Assembly (NCBI GenBank): GCA_007117255.1 | Contig: SKGU01000245.1 | Span: forward strand, 1-12,119 | Direction: 5' to 3' | Source: Natronohydrobacter sp. | Lineage (GTDB): Bacteria; Pseudomonadota; Alphaproteobacteria; Rhodobacterales; Rhodobacteraceae | Length of the DNA: 12,119 bases | In this document: piece after piece, positions 1-5,453 of the stretch | Numbering within the stretch: the first letter of the stretch is position 1 | Layout: each line of letters starts with the position of its first letter | The notes under the pieces: generated by a model | Databases searched by the model: none | Seen by the model: the letters and a program-made list of their open reading frames with translations, nothing else | Told to the model about the DNA's origin: nothing | Made by a program: the position numbers and the translations under genes

Positions 1-407
1 CCTATCTGGGCCTCAACCCACCGGGCTTTGCGGCGCAGGTGGTGGCACTGGCCTTCGGTCTGGCGGCGGCATCGCTGTTCCCGGCCATCATGATGGGCAT
101 CTTCTCGAAGAAGATGAACTCCACAGGGGCGATTGCAGGTATGATCGTGGGTCTTGGCTCAACGGTTCTGTATATCTTCACCTATCTGGGCTGGTTCTTC
201 ATCCCCGGTACCAACATGCTGGCAAACACGCCTGACAACTGGCTGTTCGGTATCTCGCCGCTGAGCTTCGGCGCGGTTGGCGCGGCGCTCAACTTCATCG
301 CAGCGTTCATCGTGATGAAGATGTCGGCTCCGGTTCCTGCCGAGATCGAAGAGCTGGTGGAATCGATCCGCGTGCCGAAAGGTGCAGGCGCGGCTGTCGA
401 TCACTGA
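1..407 (+). CDS. Sodium:solute symporter (SSS/SLC5 family, ActP-like), C-terminal part
   Basis: Only the last 134 residues are visible, in the frame starting at base 3; the gene begins before the window. The fragment shows at least three hydrophobic segments: one around VVALAFGLAAASLFPAIMMG, one around AIAGMIVGLGSTVLYIFTYL, and one around FGAVGAALNFIAAFIVMKM. They are followed by a short hydrophilic cytoplasmic tail (EIEELVESIRVPKGAGAAVDH). The stretch SLFPAIMMGIFSKKMNSTGAIAGM is typical of ActP/VC_2705-like members of the sodium/solute symporter family, which import acetate or other monocarboxylates with sodium across the inner membrane. The substrate cannot be read from this fragment. The next gene encodes a CNB-CBS-DUF294 protein, a recurrent neighbour of this transporter subfamily, which supports the call. 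The family is secure from the sequence; acetate as substrate is inference. Confidence 0.88.
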   Translation, partial: YLGLNPPGFAAQVVALAFGLAAASLFPAIMMGIFSKKMNSTGAIAGMIVGLGSTVLYIFTYLGWFFIPGTNMLANTPDNWLFGISPLSFGAVGAALNFIAAFIVMKMSAPVPAEIEELVESIRVPKGAGAAVDH

Positions 408-425
408 TCTGGCTCAAAGACTTTG

Positions 426-468
426 GCCTGTCCCCATGCTACGGGGGCAGGCTGCCCGACTTCCGGGC
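426..468 (+). other. Tandem hairpins between the symporter and the DUF294 gene
   Basis: Two adjacent inverted repeats fill the 85-base spacer. The first has 10-base arms at 426-435 (GCCTGTCCCC) and 443-452 (GGGGGCAGGC) around a 7-base loop, with one G-U pair. The second has 5-base arms at 454-458 (GCCCG) and 464-468 (CGGGC) around a 5-base loop. No T-tract follows either stem, so this is not a classical intrinsic terminator. It could be a transcript-stabilising 3' end for the symporter mRNA, a Rho-linked or partial terminator, or an RNA element that uncouples expression of the two genes. The structure is seen directly; the role is inferred. Confidence 0.6.
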
Positions 469-492
469 GCGTGCAATCGGGATCGAATTGAT

Positions 493-2325
493 ATGGCTGA
501 TGTTGCCCCCAAGGTTCTGGACTTTCTGCAAAGCGTCCACCCCTATGATACACTGCCGCAGGACGAGCTGGCGCGGGTCGCCAGTTGCTTCGACCGCAGT
601 GAGGTGCCCGCGGGCACGGTCATCTATTCCGAAGGTGATCCGATCACCGGCGTTTGGCTGGTGAAATCGGGCAGCGTAGAAGTGACCGATGGCAATGGCG
701 CGCTGGTCTCGATTCTGAGCCCGCGCAACAGTTTTGGCGAACGTGGTCTGCTGCGTGAGGGGCGCGCGGTGACAACCGCGACAGCCACAAGCGACTCGGT
801 GCTGCTGTGCCTGCCGGGTGCTGAGCTGCGCCACCTGATTGCGAATTTTCCCGCCTTCGAGCGTTTCTTTACGCGTGGTTCACCATCTGGCGGGAAACTG
901 GGGCGTCAGAATGATCTGGCAACTTTAAAAGTCGCGGATCTGATGGCGCGCAAGCCGATCAGCGCGACCGAACAGACAACGGCGCAGGATGCGGCGAAGA
1001 TGATGCGTGACAAGCACATCTCATGTGTGCCTGTCGTGGATGGCGAGCGTCTGGTGGGCATTGTCACCACACGCGATCTGTCAGGCCGGGTGCTGGCTGA
1101 AGGACGCGGTCCAGACACCCTTCTGTCTGAGGTGATGACCCGTGAGCCGTTGTCGCTGTCGCCGCAGTCGCTTGGCTCGGATATTCTGCATATGATGCTG
1201 GAACACCGCATTGGTCATTTGCCTGTTGTGCGCGATGGCAAGCTTCTGGGCATGATCACCCAGACGGACCTGACGCGGTTTCAGGCGATCAGTTCCGGCC
1301 AGCTTGTGCGCGATGCGTCTGTGGCAGAAACCTATGCGGATCTGGCTCATGTGACCGAAGCAATCCCGCAATTGCTTTTGCAGCTTGTCGGCGCGCATAA
1401 CGCGCATGAAGTGGTCACACGGCTGATTACGGATATCGCCGATACGGTCACACGCAGGCTTTTGAAATTGGCAGAAGCGAAACTTGGCCCACCGCCGGTG
1501 CCGTATCTGTGGGCGGCCTGCGGGTCGCAGGGGCGTCAGGAGCAGACGGGCGTTAGCGATCAGGATAACTGCATTATCATTGATGATGCCGTGACCCCCG
1601 ATGACATGCCTTATTTTACTGATCTGGCGCGTTTTGTGTCCGACGGGCTGGACGCTACTGGCTATTTCTATTGTCCCGGCGACATGATGGCGACCAATCC
1701 ACGCTGGTGTCAGCCTGCAAAAGTGTGGCGGCGGTATTTTCAGGGATGGATCAACACGCCTTCGCCGGAAGCGCAGATGCTGGCTTCGGTGATGTTTGAT
1801 CTGCGCCCCATCGGGGGGCAGGTCAGCCTGTTCCGCGATTTGCAGGAGGAAACGCTGCAAAAGGCCAGCAAGAATTCGATATTCGTGGCGCATATGATTT
1901 CGAATTCGATCAAGCATGCGCCGCCGCTGGGCTTGTTGCGCGGCTTTGCGACCATACGTTCTGGCGAATACAAGAACCATGTAGACATGAAACTGGGTGG
2001 TGTGGTGCCGATCACCGATCTGGCGCGTGTCTATGCGCTGCGGGGGCGGATTTCGGCAGCCAATACCCGCGCGCGCTTGCTTGCGGCGGAAGAACAGGGG
2101 ATTATTTCGGTCTCTGGCGCGCGCGATCTGATCGAAGCCTATGATCTGATCGCCAATCTGCGGCTGGAAAATCAGGCCAACCTGGTGCGGATGGGCCGAA
2201 AACCTGACAATTTTCTTGCGCCTTCCGACCTGTCGGATTTCGAGCGCAGCCACCTGCGCGACGCCTTTGTCGTCGTGCGTACAATGCAATCTGCTGTCGG
2301 GCAGCTTGTGGGAACCCTCGGATAA
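493..2325 (+). CDS. Cyclic-nucleotide-binding / CBS-pair / DUF294 nucleotidyltransferase-like protein
   Basis: This is a 610-residue cytosolic protein with four parts. Residues about 10-128 form a cyclic-nucleotide-binding fold with a phosphate-binding cassette (FGERGLLREGRAVTTATA, 81-98) whose Glu83 and Arg91 are intact. Residues about 147-270 form two CBS motifs (DKHISCVPVVDGERLVGIVT and EHRIGHLPVVRDGKLLGMIT). Residues about 285-420 form the DUF294 nucleotidyltransferase fold with GSQGRQE (344-350) and the metal-binding pair Asp356/Asp358 in SDQD. The rest is the helical DUF294 C-terminal domain. The catalytic motif resembles that of GlnD, so transfer of a nucleotide to a protein or small molecule is plausible, but no target is known. 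I chose ATG 493 because the domain begins soon after. Earlier in-frame starts at 382 and 436 overlap the symporter gene or sit in a hairpin loop. The ribosome site (GGGA, 479-482) is weak. Its likely role is ligand-controlled regulation of the neighbouring symporter. Confidence 0.9.
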   Translation: MADVAPKVLDFLQSVHPYDTLPQDELARVASCFDRSEVPAGTVIYSEGDPITGVWLVKSGSVEVTDGNGALVSILSPRNSFGERGLLREGRAVTTATATSDSVLLCLPGAELRHLIANFPAFERFFTRGSPSGGKLGRQNDLATLKVADLMARKPISATEQTTAQDAAKMMRDKHISCVPVVDGERLVGIVTTRDLSGRVLAEGRGPDTLLSEVMTREPLSLSPQSLGSDILHMMLEHRIGHLPVVRDGKLLGMITQTDLTRFQAISSGQLVRDASVAETYADLAHVTEAIPQLLLQLVGAHNAHEVVTRLITDIADTVTRRLLKLAEAKLGPPPVPYLWAACGSQGRQEQTGVSDQDNCIIIDDAVTPDDMPYFTDLARFVSDGLDATGYFYCPGDMMATNPRWCQPAKVWRRYFQGWINTPSPEAQMLASVMFDLRPIGGQVSLFRDLQEETLQKASKNSIFVAHMISNSIKHAPPLGLLRGFATIRSGEYKNHVDMKLGGVVPITDLARVYALRGRISAANTRARLLAAEEQGIISVSGARDLIEAYDLIANLRLENQANLVRMGRKPDNFLAPSDLSDFERSHLRDAFVVVRTMQSAVGQLVGTLG

Positions 2326-2340
2326 AGGACGACACGCGCG

Positions 2341-2889
2341 ATGCTCATGGAATTTCTGGCAGTTATTGTTGCGGGATTTGGCGGTGGCGGTACTGCCGTG
2401 ATCCTGCGCCGCCTCAGCGGGCGGCGCCTGCCGGAATGGCTGACCCCTGCGGGCACTGCGGCGGGGATGCTGGCGATGGTTATCTATCTGGAGTATTCCT
2501 GGGCACCGCGCTACGAGGCCGGGTTGCCGGATGATATCATTGTTGTCAGCAAGAATCAGCATGCGTCATGGCTACGCCCATGGACCTATGCCAAACCGCT
2601 GACAAATCGACTGATAGCTGTGGATAACCGTATTCGTCAGCGCAACAGCAAGAACCCCGACCTGGTTTTGACAGGGGTTATCTTGCAGGAGCGCTGGGCG
2701 CTGACCATGGGGTTTCAGTCCATGTTCGACTGCGCCAACGCCCGTCGGGCGGATCTGACTGAAGGCACAATCATGGGAGAGGATGGCATTCCGCAAGCTG
2801 CGGAATGGTACTCGCTTGCGCCTGATGATCCGTTCTTGAGAGTTGCATGTGAAGGAGGAGCACATGGAGGAAACGTCACCGAAGGCTGA
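2341..2889 (+). CDS. Hypothetical protein with two N-terminal membrane helices
   Basis: I do not recognise this 182-residue protein. It has two hydrophobic segments (about residues 4-22 and 37-53) separated by a basic loop (RRLSGRRLPEW). By the positive-inside rule both ends should face the periplasm, leaving about 125 residues outside. That domain is polar, rich in Trp and Arg, and contains only two cysteines (131 and 170), which could form a disulfide. An alternative start lies two codons in (ATG 2347). AAGGA at 2325-2329 can serve as ribosome site. The gene starts 15 nt after the DUF294 gene, and its 3' end overlaps the response-regulator start by 26 nt, so it carries that gene's Shine-Dalgarno sequence. 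This packing argues that it is a real operon member. It may be a periplasmic sensor or accessory subunit for the symporter or the pseudokinase; that is inference. Confidence 0.75.
   Translation: MLMEFLAVIVAGFGGGGTAVILRRLSGRRLPEWLTPAGTAAGMLAMVIYLEYSWAPRYEAGLPDDIIVVSKNQHASWLRPWTYAKPLTNRLIAVDNRIRQRNSKNPDLVLTGVILQERWALTMGFQSMFDCANARRADLTEGTIMGEDGIPQAAEWYSLAPDDPFLRVACEGGAHGGNVTEG
2853..2858 (+). promoter_or_regulatory. Strong ribosome binding site deciding the response-regulator start
   Basis: AGGAGG lies 5 nt upstream of ATG 2864, inside the 3' end of the preceding gene. It is the best Shine-Dalgarno match I saw in the window and selects ATG 2864 over the in-frame TTG at 2843. It suggests that the response regulator is translated more strongly than its neighbours. 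Confidence 0.85.
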
Positions 2890-3286
2890 AATCCTCGTGG
2901 TCGAGGATGAAGACAATATCGCCATTGCGCTCAACTATCTTCTGACGCGCGAGGGCTACAACCAGACACGGCTTGCGACCGGCGCTGGTGCGGTGGACAC
3001 GATCCGCGAACGCAAACCAGATCTGGTGCTGCTGGATGTCATGCTGCCCGAAGTTTCGGGCTATGAGATTTGCCAGAGCGTCCGGGCAGACCCGGAATGC
3101 GATGGTGTGCGCATCCTGATGATGACTGCGCGCGGCTCTGCCATGGAGCGGCGCAAGGGGCTGGCCATGGGGGCGGACGGGTTCATCTCGAAACCGTTTG
3201 AGTTGAAGGAGTTGCGTGAGGAGGTTCGCAAGATCCTGTCAGGTGACGTCGGGGCGGTGCCGCAGATCGGGATTGCGGATGCTTGA
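2864..3286 (+). CDS. Single-domain response regulator (CheY-like receiver)
   Basis: This 140-residue protein is a stand-alone receiver domain. All catalytic positions are present: the acidic pair Glu14/Asp15 (VVEDE), the phospho-acceptor Asp58 (LVLLDVMLP), Thr88 (ILMMTA) and Lys110 followed by Pro111 (ISKPF). No DNA-binding or enzymatic output domain follows; the protein ends about 17 residues after the last receiver helix. It should act in the cytosol by protein-protein contact or as a phosphate carrier. The gene overlaps the preceding gene by 26 nt and the following kinase-like exonuclease gene by 8 nt, so the three are translationally coupled. The natural partner would be the neighbouring kinase-like protein. 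That protein lacks the phospho-donor histidine, so the phosphate source is probably another kinase, or the receiver may reverse the usual direction and regulate the fusion protein. Family assignment is certain; partner is inferred. Confidence 0.93.
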   Translation: MEETSPKAEILVVEDEDNIAIALNYLLTREGYNQTRLATGAGAVDTIRERKPDLVLLDVMLPEVSGYEICQSVRADPECDGVRILMMTARGSAMERRKGLAMGADGFISKPFELKELREEVRKILSGDVGAVPQIGIADA

Positions 3287-5366
3287 TCGTCTTAGCCTGC
3301 GCCTGCGTATACTGTTGTTCTTTGTCGCGCTTGCATTGGGTGCTTTTGCTGCCATTGCGCTGGGCGGCTGGTTGGTTCTGTCGCGTCTGGATATGCCCGA
3401 TCTTCTTGGACCGATGGTGCAGGCCGGGCTGCTTGGGGGCTTTCTGATCCTGTTTCTGGTTACAGGGGTATGGTATCTTTTCGACGCCAATGTCGCCCGC
3501 GCAATCGATACACTGGCCAATGCGATCCGAACCCGCGCGCAGACAGATGTGAATGACGATATTGCGACGGAACGCGAGCGCGCGAAATATCTGGGCGATC
3601 TGGCTCCGGCGGCAGCGGCAATCACCAAGTCACTGGCCGCCACCCGTTCGGCGCTGGCGGAGTCGGTTGCGCGCGAAACCTCGCGGCTGTCCGCCGAGAA
3701 ATCCCGTTTGGAAAAACTGCTCGCCGATGTTCCGGTTGCGGTGGTATTGTGCAATGCCGATTACCAGCTTGCGTTTTACAACGGGCAAGCGGTGACTGTT
3801 CTGGGGGCAGGGGGTGCGCCCGGTCTGGACCGTAACCTGCTGGATTATCTGCGCGAAGGTCCGGTGCGCCATGCCTATGAGCGACTGAGTAAGCTCAATG
3901 ACCCTGAAGCCGCGTCTGACCTGATCTGTGCGACGACTGGTTCTGGACGGCTGCTACAGGGGCGGATGCGCGTGCTGCGCCGCACTGACGCAACCCGCCG
4001 CCCCGGTTTCGTGCTCACCTTGCGCGATGTGACGGCCGATCTGGCCGCCCATGCGTCGCGCGAGGCGTTGCTGGCCGAAGTGTTCGACCGTGTGCGCAGA
4101 CCGGCTGCTAACCTTCAGACCGTGATTGGCGTGATGTCTGAAAATGCCGACGCTGACCCGAGCGAAGAGCTGAGCCGCGCCATGTTGTCGGAAATTCAGA
4201 CCTTAAGCGCGGCCATCACTGAACTTGGCGCGCGCTATGATGCAGGGCGCAGCGATTGGCGTCCGCAGGGCCAGATCCGCGCAGGGGATCTGATGGACGG
4301 AATCAGCGCGCAGTTTGACGCGCTTGGCCTGTCGCTGGACACCGAAGGCCCCGACCTGATGTTGACCTGCGACGGCTTCGAGCTTGCGCTGTTTTTTCGC
4401 TGGCTGGGCGAGAAATTGTCGGATGCAGGCCATGCCCGCGCCTTTCGCCTGCGTCTTGCCGAGGAAACCGGGCCAGGGGCCGTGTTCGATCTCTTGTGGC
4501 AAGGCACCCCGCTGCCTGTGGGGGAATTTGATGCATGGCTTGTCGAACCGTTGGATGCCGACATCCCTGATCTGACCCCGCGCGCTGTGCTGAACGCGCA
4601 TGCAACTGAATCCTGGACAGAAACGCAGCCCGATGGCTGGGCCTCTGTGCGTCTGCCCATACCGAATGCGCGCCGTGCCACCCGTCGCCCCGCACCGATT
4701 GAACGCGAAGTGGTCTATGATTTCGAGTTGCTCTCGAAAGAGCGCAATGCCGGAGTTCTGGAAACCCCGCTGGAAGACCTGATTTATGTTGTGTTCGACA
4801 CGGAAACCACGGGTCTTACGCCGTCCAAGGACGAAATCGTCCAGATTGCCGCCGTGAGGGTGGTCAATGGCCGCCGTGTGCGGCGCGAAGTGTTCGACAC
4901 GCTGGTGGACCCGCAGCGCCCGATCCCGCAAAGCTCGACCGATGTGCATGGTATCACCGAAGACATGGTCAAGGGTGCGCCCACTATTGCGGAAGCTGGA
5001 AAGCGCTTTCATGAATTCGCGCGCGGGGCTGTGCTGATTGCGCATAACGCGCCCTTTGACATGGAATTCCTGCGTCGCCATGAAAAAGGTATCGGCGCGA
5101 GTTTCGACCATCCTGTTCTGGATACGGTTCTGCTGTCAGCCGTAGTCTATGGCCAGTTGGAACAACACTCGCTGGATGCGCTGACCGCGCGGCTGGGTAT
5201 CACCATCCCCGAAGAAGCCCGCCATACAGCCATTGGCGATACGGTGGCCACTGCAGATGCATTTCTCAAGCTGATGCCGATGCTTCAGGCACGGGGCTTG
5301 CGTACATTTGGCGATGTTCTGGGTGAAGTGCGCCGCCATGGCCGTTTGCTCAAGGATCTGAATTAA
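3279..5366 (+). CDS. Membrane PAS / degenerate histidine kinase fused to DEDDh 3'-5' exonuclease (DnaQ-like)
   Basis: This 695-residue protein has two membrane helices (about 10-34 and 45-67) with a very short external loop, then a HAMP-like and coiled segment (68-150) and a PAS-like domain (about 150-255). A region corresponding to the dimerisation and ATPase domains of histidine kinases follows (256-465). The H-box reads VFDRVRRP (268-275), with Asp270 where the phospho-accepting His should be. I find no N-box Asn or DxG motif, so kinase activity is probably lost. Residues about 501-670 are a complete DEDDh exonuclease: Asp507 and Glu509 in FDTETTG, Asp594 in HNAPFD, and His649 and Asp654 in HTAIGD. 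The DnaQ/epsilon family degrades DNA or RNA 3'-5'. The start at ATG 3279 overlaps the receiver gene by 8 nt. It is likely to be annotated simply as exonuclease or DNA polymerase III epsilon. The replicative proofreader role is unlikely given the membrane anchor and context. Confidence 0.9.
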   Translation: MLDRLSLRLRILLFFVALALGAFAAIALGGWLVLSRLDMPDLLGPMVQAGLLGGFLILFLVTGVWYLFDANVARAIDTLANAIRTRAQTDVNDDIATERERAKYLGDLAPAAAAITKSLAATRSALAESVARETSRLSAEKSRLEKLLADVPVAVVLCNADYQLAFYNGQAVTVLGAGGAPGLDRNLLDYLREGPVRHAYERLSKLNDPEAASDLICATTGSGRLLQGRMRVLRRTDATRRPGFVLTLRDVTADLAAHASREALLAEVFDRVRRPAANLQTVIGVMSENADADPSEELSRAMLSEIQTLSAAITELGARYDAGRSDWRPQGQIRAGDLMDGISAQFDALGLSLDTEGPDLMLTCDGFELALFFRWLGEKLSDAGHARAFRLRLAEETGPGAVFDLLWQGTPLPVGEFDAWLVEPLDADIPDLTPRAVLNAHATESWTETQPDGWASVRLPIPNARRATRRPAPIEREVVYDFELLSKERNAGVLETPLEDLIYVVFDTETTGLTPSKDEIVQIAAVRVVNGRRVRREVFDTLVDPQRPIPQSSTDVHGITEDMVKGAPTIAEAGKRFHEFARGAVLIAHNAPFDMEFLRRHEKGIGASFDHPVLDTVLLSAVVYGQLEQHSLDALTARLGITIPEEARHTAIGDTVATADAFLKLMPMLQARGLRTFGDVLGEVRRHGRLLKDLN

Positions 5367-5392
5367 GGCGTTGTTTCGGCCTACCGCCTTAA
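5363..5392 (+). terminator. Inverted repeat after the exonuclease gene, possible weak terminator
   Basis: Perfect 8-base arms TTAAGGCG (5363-5370) and CGCCTTAA (5385-5392) flank a 14-base loop. The left arm contains most of the stop codon of the exonuclease gene, and the right arm ends in the first half of the CtrA box. The loop is long and no T-tract follows. Termination is therefore uncertain, and the repeat may instead be a protein-binding site. Confidence 0.4.
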
Positions 5393-5404
5393 CGGGTGCT
5401 TAAC
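5389..5404 (+). promoter_or_regulatory. CtrA binding site (TTAA-N7-TTAAC)
   Basis: TTAA at 5389-5392, seven bases, then TTAAC at 5400-5404 match the established alphaproteobacterial CtrA consensus at every fixed base. The site ends 49 nt before the start of the four-PAS gene. Its second half sits where a -35 element would be: GACAAT at 5423-5428 follows after 17 nt and matches four of six bases of the sigma-70 -10 box. This is the arrangement of many CtrA-activated promoters. TTAA tetranucleotides are rare elsewhere in this GC-rich window, and I found no other pair at this spacing. Binding is inferred. Confidence 0.72.
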
Positions 5405-5428
5405 CAAACTGTGCGATCTTGTGACAAT
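5400..5428 (+). promoter_or_regulatory. Putative promoter of the four-PAS gene
   Basis: The -35 position is TTAACC (5400-5405), shared with the CtrA box. The spacer is 17 nt and the -10 is GACAAT (5423-5428). The -35 is a poor sigma-70 match, as expected for a promoter that depends on an activator. Transcription would start about 5435, giving a leader of about 20 nt with the ribosome site AAGGGG at 5441-5446, 7 nt before ATG 5454. Confidence 0.45.
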
Positions 5429-5453
5429 CCGGTTTTGCGCAAGGGGTCTGTAA

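Noticed and set aside
382..492. N-terminal extension of the DUF294 protein from starts at 382 or 436
   Set aside because: It would overlap the symporter gene and translate through both hairpins. The extension lacks domain-like sequence, and ATG 493 fits the start of the CNB domain.
1872..1912. Repeated GAATTCGAT in the DUF294 gene
   Set aside because: It encodes similar Asn-Ser-Ile residues within a helical coding region, and two copies 30 nt apart do not suggest a functional repeat.
1081..2562. Minus-strand open frame of 493 codons opposite the DUF294 gene
   Set aside because: It is antisense to a gene with clear CNB, CBS and DUF294 motifs, has low-complexity His/Arg/Gln-rich composition and no recognisable domain. 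This is typical of shadow frames in GC-rich DNA.
4203..5111. Minus-strand open frame of 302 codons opposite the kinase-like exonuclease
   Set aside because: It is antisense to the DEDDh exonuclease motifs and has no family features.
4779..5300. Exonuclease as the replicative proofreading subunit DnaQ
   Set aside because: The domain is at the C-terminus of a membrane pseudokinase and sits in a transport/signalling operon. The true DnaQ is a soluble protein of roughly 230-250 residues encoded separately.
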